Source of the DNA: Streptomyces sp. NBC_00353 | GTDB taxonomy: Bacteria; Actinomycetota; Actinomycetes; Streptomycetales; Streptomycetaceae | NCBI RefSeq assembly: GCF_036108815.1 | Contig: NZ_CP107985.1 | Location: 5,394,001-5,458,000, forward strand | Reading direction: 5' to 3' | DNA: 64,000 nucleotides | Shown: positions 32,910 to 40,925 of the stretch, piece after piece | Layout of the letters: each line of letters starts with the position of its first letter | Numbering within the stretch: position 1 is the stretch's first letter | Notes under the pieces: generated by a model | Told to the model about the DNA's origin: nothing | The model's database searches: none | What the model saw: the letters and a program-made list of their open reading frames with translations, nothing else | Position numbers and translations under genes: made by a program

Positions 32910-33806
32910 TCAGCCGAGCTGGGACAGGCCCTCCGTGGCGATCCGCTCGAAGACCTTTTCGTCCGCCGCGAAGTCGGAGTCCGCGATCGGCGTGTGGATG
33001 ACGATCTCCGTGAAGCCCAGCTCGAAGTGGGTGCCCGCGAAGTCCACGAACGCGTCGAAGGACTCCAGCGGGCGGTCCGGGGTGAAGCCGGTGAGCAGGA
33101 TCTTGTCCAGCTCGGCCACATCCCGGCCGACGGCCTCGCAGGCCGTGCCGAGCTTGGTGATCTGCCCGCGGATGGCCTCCACGGACTGCTCCGGGGTGCC
33201 CGTCTCGAACAGCTTGGGGTCCCCGGTGGTGACCCATGCCTGGCCGTACTGTGCGGCGAGCTTCAGCCCGCGCGGCCCGGTGGCGGCCACCGCGAAGGGC
33301 AGCCGCGGCCGCTGTACACAGCCGGGGATGTTCCGCGCCTCGTTCGCCACGTAGAGCTCGCCCTCGTGCGTGACCGACGGCTCCCGCAGCAACCGGTCGA
33401 GCAGTGGCACGAACTCGGCGAAGTGATCCGCCCGTTCGCGCGGGGTCCACGGCTCTTCGTCGCTCCTGCGCAGCGTCGTGGCGTCGAAACCGTTGCCGCC
33501 TGCGCCGATGCCGAGGGTGATACGTCCGTCGGAGACATCGTCCAGCGTGATGAGGTCCTTGGCCAAGGTCACCGGGTGCCGGAAGTTGGGGGACGTGACA
33601 AGCGTGCCCAGACGCAGCCGCTCGGTGACGGCGGCCGCGGCGGTCAGGGTCGGAACCGCACCGAACCACGGTCCGTCGCGGAAGGTCCGCCAGGCCAGAT
33701 GGTCATACGTGTACGCGGCGTGGAACCCCAGCTCCTCGGCGCGCTGCCAGACCTTCCGGCCGTCGCTCCAGCGGTGGATCGGCAGAATTACAGTGCTCAG
33801 ACGCAT
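32910..33806 (-). CDS. LLM-class flavin/F420-dependent oxidoreductase
   Basis: A 298-residue TIM-barrel oxidoreductase of the luciferase-like monooxygenase superfamily. Visible are the first strand MRLSTVILPIHRW, YTYDHLAW, LRLGTLVTSPNFRHPVTLAK (the cofactor phosphate region), ITLGIGAGGNGFDA and the C-terminal VAATGPRGLKLAAQYGQAWV. Streptomyces members commonly use coenzyme F420 rather than FMN; I cannot tell which here. The substrate is unknown. ATG at 33806 gives the standard N-terminus; the long frame upstream is not needed, and MVVG four codons earlier is the only real alternative. It ends at a good hairpin and is probably monocistronic. Confidence 0.88.
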   Translation of the reverse strand: MRLSTVILPIHRWSDGRKVWQRAEELGFHAAYTYDHLAWRTFRDGPWFGAVPTLTAAAAVTERLRLGTLVTSPNFRHPVTLAKDLITLDDVSDGRITLGIGAGGNGFDATTLRRSDEEPWTPRERADHFAEFVPLLDRLLREPSVTHEGELYVANEARNIPGCVQRPRLPFAVAATGPRGLKLAAQYGQAWVTTGDPKLFETGTPEQSVEAIRGQITKLGTACEAVGRDVAELDKILLTGFTPDRPLESFDAFVDFAGTHFELGFTEIVIHTPIADSDFAADEKVFERIATEGLSQLG

Positions 33807-33858
33807 ACCTACGACCATACGGTGGACGTGCTGCGGACAAAAAAGCCCATGACAGCCC

Positions 33859-34314
33859 CTAACGACGGACGCTGCGGCTGAGCCAGGGCGACAGAGTTCC
33901 GCGCGGCACGAGCTCCTTGTAGGCCTCGTCGCCGGGCAGCGGCACAACCAGCCACCAGCCGGGCGGGAAGACCTTGCCCTTCACATGGGCCATCCCGGTG
34001 TGGACCGACCGCAGGAAGGCGGGCACGGAGTCGCGCGGGACGTCGGGGAACTCGATGCCGTCGACAGTGATCTTCGCGTCGTCCTCAGGGAAGACCTGAA
34101 TGGTGACGGCCGGGGAGCCGCTCAGCTCGACGAAGGCCTCGTGCGGCAGCGAGCCGTCCGGATCGATGACCGAGAAGGCGCCGGCGGAAGTACGCCGGGA
34201 GACCTGGTCGGCGCCGATGTCATCGGTGGTCCGCACCTCCAGATCGAATGCGCGGGCGACCTCGCGGATCGCTACGACTACGGCTTCGGTGCTGGCGAAG
34301 TGCGGATGGTCCAT
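33859..34314 (-). CDS. Conserved hypothetical protein
   Basis: About 151 residues, soluble, no signal or membrane segment. It begins MDHPHFASTEAVVVAIREVA and contains AFVELSGSPAVTIQVFPEDD and GKVFPPGWWLVVPLPGDEAY. I recognise no family. The acidic composition, normal GC-rich third positions and good length support coding. The start could also be ATG at 34326 (MIVSMDHPHF). It is preceded by kptA 91 bp upstream on the same strand and followed by a short gap before the LLM gene. Confidence 0.7.
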   Translation of the reverse strand: MDHPHFASTEAVVVAIREVARAFDLEVRTTDDIGADQVSRRTSAGAFSVIDPDGSLPHEAFVELSGSPAVTIQVFPEDDAKITVDGIEFPDVPRDSVPAFLRSVHTGMAHVKGKVFPPGWWLVVPLPGDEAYKELVPRGTLSPWLSRSVRR

Positions 34315-34405
34315 GCTCACGATCATGCCGCGTGCCACCGGTCGGTGCACTGGGTCGGTGTGGTGGGCGGCGGTGGGATCGGACCCCGGTCGGTTCCGTT
34401 CGGGT

Positions 34406-34948
34406 TCAGCCGGGGAAGCGCAGGAACTCCGGCGGTACCGCCTCCGTGAGCCAGACCCCGTTCGCGCTGACGTAGAAGACGTGACCCGCTCGGTGCATCG
34501 CGGCCGCGTCCACGGAGAGGACGACAGGTCGGCCGCGCCGGGCACCGACATGGGTCGCCGTCTCACGGTCGGGCGAGAGGTGGACGTGGCGTCGGTTCAT
34601 GGGGCGTAGCCCCTCGGCACGGATCGCGTCCAGGGCGTGGCCCACCGTGCCGTGGTAGAGGTACGCGGGCGGCTCGACCGGCGGCAGATCGAGGTCCACC
34701 GGGACGGTGTGGCCCTGACTCGCACGGATGCGGTCGCCTTCGATGGCGTAGCGCTGTTTGTCGTTGACCGCGACGACGTGATCGAGCTCGGCCCGGGTGA
34801 TGGGGAAGTTGTGCCGGGCCGTGGCGCGGAGCAGCTCGTCGATCGGCACCCAGCCGTTCGCATCGAGAGCGATGCCGATCCGCTCGGGGTGATGCCGCAG
34901 GTGTTTCGAAAGGTACTTGGACACCTTGACGGTGCGTCTTTCGTCCAT
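34406..34948 (-). CDS. kptA: KptA/Tpt1, RNA 2'-phosphotransferase
   Basis: A 180-residue Tpt1/KptA protein. In yeast this enzyme moves the 2'-phosphate left by tRNA splicing onto NAD+, giving ADP-ribose 1'',2''-cyclic phosphate. Conserved blocks are all visible: VKVSKYLSKHLRHHPERIGI at the N-terminus (first catalytic Arg/His region), DGWVP-like ANGWVPIDELL, DKQRYAI, the HGTVGHALDAIRAEGLRPM NAD-loop, RRHVHLSPDRETATHVG, and GRPVVLSVDA. Bacteria lack that splicing route, so the natural substrate is unknown. ATG at 34948 was chosen by homology. Its upstream region contains the DnaA-box cluster. Confidence 0.93.
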   Translation of the reverse strand: MDERRTVKVSKYLSKHLRHHPERIGIALDANGWVPIDELLRATARHNFPITRAELDHVVAVNDKQRYAIEGDRIRASQGHTVPVDLDLPPVEPPAYLYHGTVGHALDAIRAEGLRPMNRRHVHLSPDRETATHVGARRGRPVVLSVDAAAMHRAGHVFYVSANGVWLTEAVPPEFLRFPG

Positions 34949-35016
34949 CCCGCAAGAGTGCCCGTGACGATCTCGTCGGCGCATCCGGATTTGCTCAGGA
35001 TTCACACCGGCGATTT

Positions 35017-35083
35017 TCGTCCACAGGTTTGATCCACAGTCAACTTGAGTTATCCACAGGGGATTTGGCGATTCTGTGGACAA
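35017..35083. other. Cluster of four DnaA boxes
   Basis: Within 67 bp: TCGTCCACA (35017-35025, one mismatch), TGATCCACA (35030-35038, one mismatch), TTATCCACA (35050-35058, exact), and TTGTCCACA on the minus strand (35075-35083, exact). It lies in the 147-bp gap upstream of kptA. No other stretch outside 46.3-46.6 kb is this dense. It could titrate DnaA or let DnaA regulate kptA. Confidence 0.8.
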
Positions 35084-35095
35084 GTGACTGTGAAA

Positions 35096-36070
35096 TCAAT
35101 CCATTTGGTCAACTTGGCTGATTTTGAAGTGTGATGTGGCAAGTGCATCCAATGTCCGTGCCTGGACTTCGCGTTCGGTGGCCGCCATGACGAAGGCCGC
35201 GACGTTCTGTGGCCCAACGAGCTGTTCGACAGCCCGGATTGTGTCCGGTTCCAGCAGTACGGGACGGGATTCGCCCGCAGCCGGGGCCGGACCGAGCGGT
35301 GTGTCCGCACCGAGGTGATGCTGGAGGTGACGGGTCGCGAACGTCCGCATGGCGCGCGCCAGTTCCGCATCGACTGTCTGCTGGGCGAGCGGGCGGAGTC
35401 GCCGCACGAGCTCGGCGGCCTCGGCCGCATCCGCGTCCGTCGGCGGACGATGACCGAGGTAGCGCGCGAACACATGCTCCGTGGTGAACTCCAGGAACCG
35501 GCAAGCGATGTGTTCGACCTGGCCGCGAAGTTCCCTAAGATGACCGGAGATTGCGGTCAGCGGTACGCCGGCTCCATGCAACTCGACTGCTACCGAAAGC
35601 TCTTGTGGACTCGGCACCAGAAATTCGTCGGGCCGTCCCGGGATCGGCTCGAGCACACCGAGCTCGACCGCCTCGGCGACCGCCTGGTCGTCCTGCACAC
35701 CTCCGAACTTCCCGTGCAGCTCGTCCCGGGTGATCCGGTCGGCCTGTTCGTCCGTCCAGGGCCCGTGCACCTCGGCGACGAGCCCGAGCACCCCGCCGAG
35801 ACCGCGGCCCGCGTCCCACGCCTCCAGCAGTTCCTTGATGCTGGCCAGCGTGTAACCGCGGTCCAGCAGGTCGGCGATCTGCCGGAGCCGGGCGAGATGC
35901 GTGTCCCCGTACACATTGGCCCGGCCGCGTCGCTCCGGTGTCGGCAGCAGTCCCCGGTCCTGGTAGGCCCGGATCGTGCGGACCGTGGCGCCGCTTGCAT
36001 GCGCCAGGTCCTCGATCCGGTACTCGGCGGCAGACCGGCTCGTCACCGCCGATGTTCCCTTCCCGGTCAC
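35096..36070 (-). CDS. MerR-family transcriptional regulator
   Basis: About 324 residues. The MerR wHTH is at about 16-85 (YRIEDLAHASGATVRTIRAY, then QDRGLLPTPERRGRANVYGD, THLARLRQIADLLDRGYTLA), followed by a long effector region with helical repeats (ELRGQVEHIACRFLEFTTEH) and no cysteine cluster. It is not a metal sensor of the short class. The GTG start at 36070 overlaps the TGA of the hydrolase-SDR gene (GTGA); an internal GTG at 36046 with GAAGGGA upstream is an alternative. It is the third gene of a coupled operon with an M24 peptidase and the fusion enzyme, which it may regulate. Confidence 0.88.
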   Translation of the reverse strand: MTGKGTSAVTSRSAAEYRIEDLAHASGATVRTIRAYQDRGLLPTPERRGRANVYGDTHLARLRQIADLLDRGYTLASIKELLEAWDAGRGLGGVLGLVAEVHGPWTDEQADRITRDELHGKFGGVQDDQAVAEAVELGVLEPIPGRPDEFLVPSPQELSVAVELHGAGVPLTAISGHLRELRGQVEHIACRFLEFTTEHVFARYLGHRPPTDADAAEAAELVRRLRPLAQQTVDAELARAMRTFATRHLQHHLGADTPLGPAPAAGESRPVLLEPDTIRAVEQLVGPQNVAAFVMAATEREVQARTLDALATSHFKISQVDQMD

Positions 36071-37848
36071 AGCGGCGGCTTCAGCCGGGCGATCCCGCGC
36101 AGCGCGCCGGGGCCGAACCTGGACAGGAACCGGGCGGCGCGGGCCTCCGGTGTCACCGGCACCACGGCCCGGTTGTGCACCACGGCCTCGACGATCGCGT
36201 CGGCGACCTTCTCCGGAGGGTAGTTGCGCAGCCCGTACAGCCGGCTGGTCCGCTTCTGCAGCCGTTTCTCCTCGGCGGCGTCGGCCCCGGCGAAGCGTGT
36301 CGTCGCAGTGATGTTGGTGTTCACGATGCCGGGGCAGATCGCGCTGACCCCGATCGAGCGCTCGGCCAGTTCGGCCCGCAGGCACTCGCTGAGCATCAGC
36401 ACGGCCGCCTTGGAGGTGCTGTACGCGGGCAGCGCCCGGGACGGCTGATACGCGGCGGCGGATGCGGTGTTGACGATGTGGCCGCCCTGGCCACGCTCGG
36501 CCATCTGCTTGCCGAAGAGCCGGCAGCCGTGGATGACTCCCCACAGATTGACGTCGAGGACGTTCTTCCATTCCTCGCTCGTGGTCTCCAGGAAGGAGCC
36601 CGACAGTCCGATCCCGGCGTTGTTGACCAGGACGTCGACGATGCCGTACTCGGCGGCGACCTTCTCGGCGAGCTTCTCCATCGCCTGTTCGTCGCTGACG
36701 TCGACCGCCTCGCCCCAGGCCGCGGGGGAGCCGATCAGACGGGCCATCTCGGCCGTTCTGGCCGCCCCTTCCGCGTCCCGGTCCACGGCCACCACCCGGG
36801 CGCCGGCCTCGGCGAAGGCGAACGCGGTGGCCCGTCCGATACCGCCGGCCGCGCCCGTCACCAGCACCAGCTGCCCGCCGAACCGGTCCGCGTGCGCCCC
36901 GGTCGGTGCGGGGTCGGGGAGCGGCCGCCCGTCCACCTGGGCCGACTCGATGCCGGCCACGAACTCGCTGATCCAGGAAGCCAGCTGGTCCGGCCGGGTG
37001 CGTGGTACCCAGTGCTTGGCCGGCAGGGTGCGCCGCACCAATTGCGGTGCCCACAGCTCCAGTTGGTCGTAGAGACGCTCCGAAAGGAAGATGTCACCGG
37101 TCGGTGTGATCAGCTGGACCGGCACATGTGCGAAAGCGTCTTCACGCGGCCTGCGCAGCCGGGCACGGACGTTGTCGCGGTAGAGCCAGGCGCCGTGCGC
37201 CGCGTCGTTCGGCAGGGACGGTGTCGGGTAGTCGCCCGCGGGCACGCTCTCCAGCCGCTGCAGTATCCGGGGCCACCGCTTGCCGAGCGGACCGCGCCAG
37301 GCAAGCTCCGGCAGCACCGGAGTGTGCAGCATGTACACGTACCAGGACTTGGCGCCCTGGCCGAGCAGCTGGCCGACCCGGCGCGGGGTGGGCCGGGACA
37401 TCCGCTGCTTGATCCAGTGCCCGAAGTGGTCCAGGGAGGGACCCGACATCGAAGTGAAGGAAGCGATCCGGCCCTCGGTGCGCTTGACCGTCGCGAACTC
37501 CCACGACTGGACCGAACCCCAGTCGTGCCCGACCAGATGCACCGCCCGGTCCGGGCTCACCGCATCGGCCACGGCCAGGAAGTCGTCGGTCAGCTTCTCC
37601 AGCGTGAACCCGCCGCGCAGCGGCGTCGGAGCCGTCGACCGGCCGTGTCCGCGTACGTCGTACAGCACGACATGCCACTGCTCGGCCAGCTGTTCCGCGA
37701 CCTCCGTCCAGACTTCCTTGCTGTCCGGGTATCCGTGCACGAGCACGACCGTGGGACGCGTCTCGTCGCCCAGTTCGGCAACGCACAACTCGATCCCGCC
37801 GGTGCTTACCCGGCGTTCGCGGATCCCCGGCACATCCTGAAGACTCAC
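36067..37848 (-). CDS. Alpha/beta hydrolase-SDR fusion protein
   Basis: A 593-residue two-domain enzyme. Residues 15-300 are an alpha/beta hydrolase of the epoxide-hydrolase/dehalogenase type: oxyanion HGYPDS (39-44), nucleophile elbow VGHDWGS with Asp109, and His279 in LPAKHW. Residues 325-590 are a classical SDR: VTGAAGGIGRA (330-340), NNAG (409-412), Ser463, Tyr476 and Lys480 in YSTSK. Similar fusions, annotated as short-chain dehydrogenases, occur in actinobacteria including mycobacteria. The GTG overlaps the M24 stop (GTGA), so translation is coupled. A plausible role is sequential epoxide or ester hydrolysis and alcohol oxidation of a lipophilic substrate; the substrate is unknown. Confidence 0.92.
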   Translation of the reverse strand: MSLQDVPGIRERRVSTGGIELCVAELGDETRPTVVLVHGYPDSKEVWTEVAEQLAEQWHVVLYDVRGHGRSTAPTPLRGGFTLEKLTDDFLAVADAVSPDRAVHLVGHDWGSVQSWEFATVKRTEGRIASFTSMSGPSLDHFGHWIKQRMSRPTPRRVGQLLGQGAKSWYVYMLHTPVLPELAWRGPLGKRWPRILQRLESVPAGDYPTPSLPNDAAHGAWLYRDNVRARLRRPREDAFAHVPVQLITPTGDIFLSERLYDQLELWAPQLVRRTLPAKHWVPRTRPDQLASWISEFVAGIESAQVDGRPLPDPAPTGAHADRFGGQLVLVTGAAGGIGRATAFAFAEAGARVVAVDRDAEGAARTAEMARLIGSPAAWGEAVDVSDEQAMEKLAEKVAAEYGIVDVLVNNAGIGLSGSFLETTSEEWKNVLDVNLWGVIHGCRLFGKQMAERGQGGHIVNTASAAAYQPSRALPAYSTSKAAVLMLSECLRAELAERSIGVSAICPGIVNTNITATTRFAGADAAEEKRLQKRTSRLYGLRNYPPEKVADAIVEAVVHNRAVVPVTPEARAARFLSRFGPGALRGIARLKPPL

Positions 37849-38696
37849 GCCGCCACCCTCTCCTCGGCCCAGCGCCGCACATGCGGCAGATCGTCGTCCA
37901 GCCAGAAGGCGCTCTGTTCGGGGTCCTTGGAGTCGGTGACGACCAGGATTTCTTCGAACTTGGCGCCTGTGCCACGGAATCCGAGATGGGGCTCGACCGC
38001 CCACAGCCCCGGCTGCGGCGGATGGTCGGAGAAGCTGTACGGACTCCACAGCGGCGACCAGCCGTCCCGGTGCCCGTGCAGTGCATCGCTGACCAGCCCC
38101 TTGAGCGACTGCGTACCGAACCCGAAGACACGCGGGGACCAACGGCGTTCGGCGACGCGGTCGATCTTGTGAGCGATGACTCCGAAGGGGTACGCGCGAT
38201 GTCTGTTGGCGTACCCCTGCCTGATCATCAGGCGCTCGACGTCCTCATAGATCTCGCGCAACGAACGCCGCTCGCGCACCTCGCGCAGAATCAGCGCGCG
38301 GTGGGCCTCCAGATCGGCGAGGAGCTTGTCGTGCAGCGGGTTGAGCCCGAGACAGCCGGAATATCCGATGTCCGCCGTGAACCCCTTGTACACCGGAGCC
38401 ATGTCGAGGATGAACGGCATCCCCGGCTCCAGCTTCCGGTTGGTCGGGAAGAACTGCAGCGGCACCTTGAAACCGGCGAACGCCGTACGGTCCCCGAACC
38501 AGGCGAACGGGAGATGGAACCAGTCCCGCACCCCGCGCTCGCGCAGCCACTCCCGCTGCATCCGGGCCGCCTCGCGCTCCGTCACGCCCGGTTCGAGCCG
38601 GGCGGCGACCGCCTCCGCGCATGCGTACGCGAGGCGCTGCACCTCTCTGAACCCCTGGAGTTCCGGGGCCGTTGCGTCCTTCACCGGTGATGCCAT
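37845..38696 (-). CDS. M24-family metallopeptidase (Xaa-Pro-like)
   Basis: A 283-residue creatinase/aminopeptidase-fold protein. Metal ligands expected for M24 appear as DMAPVYKGFTADIG (two Asp about 125-136), a His in FGVIAHKIDR or DALHGHRDG, and VEPHLG with the Glu near 243. It lacks the N-terminal domain of full aminopeptidase P, so it may be a divergent member, and catalytic status is uncertain. ATG at 38696 follows GGGACGG. First gene of a three-gene unit; its stop overlaps the start of the hydrolase-SDR fusion by four bases. Confidence 0.85.
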   Translation of the reverse strand: MASPVKDATAPELQGFREVQRLAYACAEAVAARLEPGVTEREAARMQREWLRERGVRDWFHLPFAWFGDRTAFAGFKVPLQFFPTNRKLEPGMPFILDMAPVYKGFTADIGYSGCLGLNPLHDKLLADLEAHRALILREVRERRSLREIYEDVERLMIRQGYANRHRAYPFGVIAHKIDRVAERRWSPRVFGFGTQSLKGLVSDALHGHRDGWSPLWSPYSFSDHPPQPGLWAVEPHLGFRGTGAKFEEILVVTDSKDPEQSAFWLDDDLPHVRRWAEERVAA

Positions 38697-39007
38697 GCCA
38701 CCGTCCGTCCCATGCCGTGTGCGGTACGTGCTCGTAACGTGACATTGATGAATGTGACAATGCTCGGCGGCTACGTCAAGGGGCGTGCGCAGACCTGTGG
38801 ACAACTCCATGAGCACCCCGCACCGGCCCGCCTCCGGCCCCACCCCTTGCTTTCGTCCTTCTGCCCTCCGTCGTCCTCCTTGCTTTCGTCGCGCTCCGCC
38901 GTCCTCCTTCGTGGGGTCCCCCTACGGGTCCGTACGACTGGAGTCTGATGCGGATCCAGCCGCCTGGTCTGACGACCGGTGTGGCCCGCGCCACTACCTT
39001 CGAGTAC
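38697..39007. promoter_or_regulatory. Divergent region with a DnaA box
   Basis: A 311-bp gap without a supported gene. It carries the promoter of the peptidase operon, an exact DnaA box on the minus strand (TGTGGACAA, 38796-38804), a C/T-rich stretch at 38860-38930, and TACCTT (38995-39000), a -10 box 7 bp before the GTG of the first ABC gene, which suggests a leaderless transcript. Confidence 0.6.
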
Positions 39008-40027
39008 GTGACTGTGATCGCAACCGAAAGCCTGAGCAAGCGGTTCCCCCGGGTGACCGCTCTTGACCGGCTCTCCCTGGACATCGGGCCCGGTGTAACC
39101 GGCCTGGTGGGTGCCAATGGAGCCGGCAAGTCCACACTGATCAAGATCCTGCTGGGTCTGTCCCCCGCCACCGAAGGCCGGGCCGCGGTGCTCGGGCTGG
39201 ACGTCGCCACCAGTGGCGCCGCCATCCGGGAACGGGTCGGCTACATGCCCGAGCACGACTGCCTGCCGCCGGACGTCTCGGCCACCGAGTTCGTCGTCCA
39301 CATGGCGCGGATGTCCGGGCTGCCGCCGACGGCGGCGCGCGAGCGCACCGCCGACACCCTGCGCCATGTGGGGCTGTACGAGGAGCGCTACCGCCCCATC
39401 GGCGGCTACTCGACCGGTATGAAGCAGCGTGTGAAGCTGGCTCAGGCGCTGGTCCACGACCCGCAGCTGGTCCTCCTCGACGAACCGACCAACGGGCTGG
39501 ACCCGGTCGGGCGGGACGAGATGCTCGGCCTGATCCGCCGCATCCACACCGACTTCGGCATCTCGGTCCTGGTGACCTCGCACCTCCTGGGCGAGCTGGA
39601 GCGCACCTGCGACCATGTCGTCGTCATCGACGGCGGCGCGCTGCTGCGCTCCAGCTCCACCAGCGATTTCACCCAGACCACCACGACCCTCGCGGTCGAG
39701 GTCACCGACAGCGACACCCACCCGGACGGCACGGACGCACTGCGCCGGGCGCTGACGGCGGCCGGGGTCAGGCTCGTGGGCAGCGACGGCATCGAGGCCG
39801 ACAGCCTGCCCGGCGCCGGTCACATCCTGCTGATCGAGGCCACCGGTGAGGAGACGTACGACATCGTCCGCGACAGCGTCGCCGGGCTCGGGCTCGGACT
39901 CGTGCGGATGGAACAGCGACGCCACCACATCGCCGAGGTCTTCCGTACCGAAGGCACCACAGAGGCCGCGGAGACAGCCCTGGCCGGCGCCGCACAGCAG
40001 AAGGGGAGCGGTCACGATGAGCACTGA
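39008..40027 (+). CDS. ABC transporter ATP-binding protein
   Basis: A 339-residue ABC ATPase: Walker A VGANGAGKSTLI (about 36-47), Q-loop near YMPEHDCLP, signature YSTGMKQRVKLAQAL (about 137-151), Walker B LVLLDEPTNGLDP (about 158), and the switch His in VTSHLLGELE. The 100-residue C-terminal extension is like that of drug/antibiotic and ABC-2 exporters. GTG at 39008 has no ribosome site but a -10 box 7 bp before it, so leaderless translation is likely. It overlaps the permease gene by 11 bp. First gene of an operon with two ATPases and two permeases. Confidence 0.92.
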   Translation: MTVIATESLSKRFPRVTALDRLSLDIGPGVTGLVGANGAGKSTLIKILLGLSPATEGRAAVLGLDVATSGAAIRERVGYMPEHDCLPPDVSATEFVVHMARMSGLPPTAARERTADTLRHVGLYEERYRPIGGYSTGMKQRVKLAQALVHDPQLVLLDEPTNGLDPVGRDEMLGLIRRIHTDFGISVLVTSHLLGELERTCDHVVVIDGGALLRSSSTSDFTQTTTTLAVEVTDSDTHPDGTDALRRALTAAGVRLVGSDGIEADSLPGAGHILLIEATGEETYDIVRDSVAGLGLGLVRMEQRRHHIAEVFRTEGTTEAAETALAGAAQQKGSGHDEH

Positions 40028-40925
40028 GACCGGGGCCGTGACCGGGAGCGACAACACCCGGATCCACAACATCGGGTACCGCGCCTACGACGGCCCGCGC
40101 CTGGGCCGCAGCTATGCCCGCCGCTCGCTCTACTCGCAGTCCCTGCGGGGCTCCTTCGGACTGGGCCGTTCCGCCAAGTCCAAGGTGCTGCCGATGCTGC
40201 TCTTCGGTGTGATGTGCATGGTCGCGCTGATCACCGTGGCCGTCGCGATGGTCGCGCCCGACGCGACGAAGCTCATGATGAAGTACACGGACTTTGCCAT
40301 CTATCTGCAGGCCGTCATCGGCCTCTTCATCGCTTCGCAGGCACCGCAGTCCGTCTCCCGGGATCTCCGCTTCAAGAGTGTCCCCCTCTACTTCTCCCGG
40401 CCCATCGAGCGGGCCGACTACGTCGTCGCCAAGTACGCCGCCATGGCATCCGCCCTGTTCATCCTCACCGTGACGCCGCTTCTGGTGATGTACGTGGGCG
40501 CCCTGCTGGCGAAGTTCGACTTCGCCGACCAGACCAAGTGGTTCGGGCAGGGGGTGGCGTCGGTGACGCTGCTGTCCGTGCTCTTCGCCGGGCTCGGTCT
40601 GGTCGTCGCCGCACTGACACCGCGCCGCGGCTTCGGGGTCGCGGCGGTGATCGCCGTGCTGACCATCTCGTACGGAGCGGTCTCCACGGTCCAGGCCATC
40701 GCCTGGGAGACGGGCTCGGCGGGCGCGGTGCAGTGGCTGGGGCTCTTCTCGCCCATCACGCTGATCGGCGGCGTCCAGACCGCGTTCCTCGGTGCCACCT
40801 CCGCCTTCCCCGGAGGGGAAGGGCCGGGCACCGGGACAGGCGTGGTGTACCTGATCGTTGTTCTCGCGCTTGTCGCCGGCTCGTACGCCGTACTGATGCG
40901 CCGCTACCGGAGGGTCGGGCTGTGA
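40017..40925 (+). CDS. ABC transporter permease (ABC-2 type)
   Basis: A 302-residue permease. A soluble N-terminal 50 residues (IHNIGYRAYDGPRLGRSYAR) precede six membrane segments, the first near VLPMLLFGVMCMVALITVAV and the last near GVVYLIVVLALVAGSYAVLM. The IASQAPQSVSRDLRFKSVPL stretch and YFSRPIERADYVVAKYAA loop are conserved in ABC-2 permeases of this type. AAGGGGAGCGG precedes the ATG, which lies inside the end of the ATPase gene. It partners with the ATPase at 39008; the GTGA overlap with the second ATPase gene implies co-translation. Confidence 0.9.
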   Translation: MSTETGAVTGSDNTRIHNIGYRAYDGPRLGRSYARRSLYSQSLRGSFGLGRSAKSKVLPMLLFGVMCMVALITVAVAMVAPDATKLMMKYTDFAIYLQAVIGLFIASQAPQSVSRDLRFKSVPLYFSRPIERADYVVAKYAAMASALFILTVTPLLVMYVGALLAKFDFADQTKWFGQGVASVTLLSVLFAGLGLVVAALTPRRGFGVAAVIAVLTISYGAVSTVQAIAWETGSAGAVQWLGLFSPITLIGGVQTAFLGATSAFPGGEGPGTGTGVVYLIVVLALVAGSYAVLMRRYRRVGL

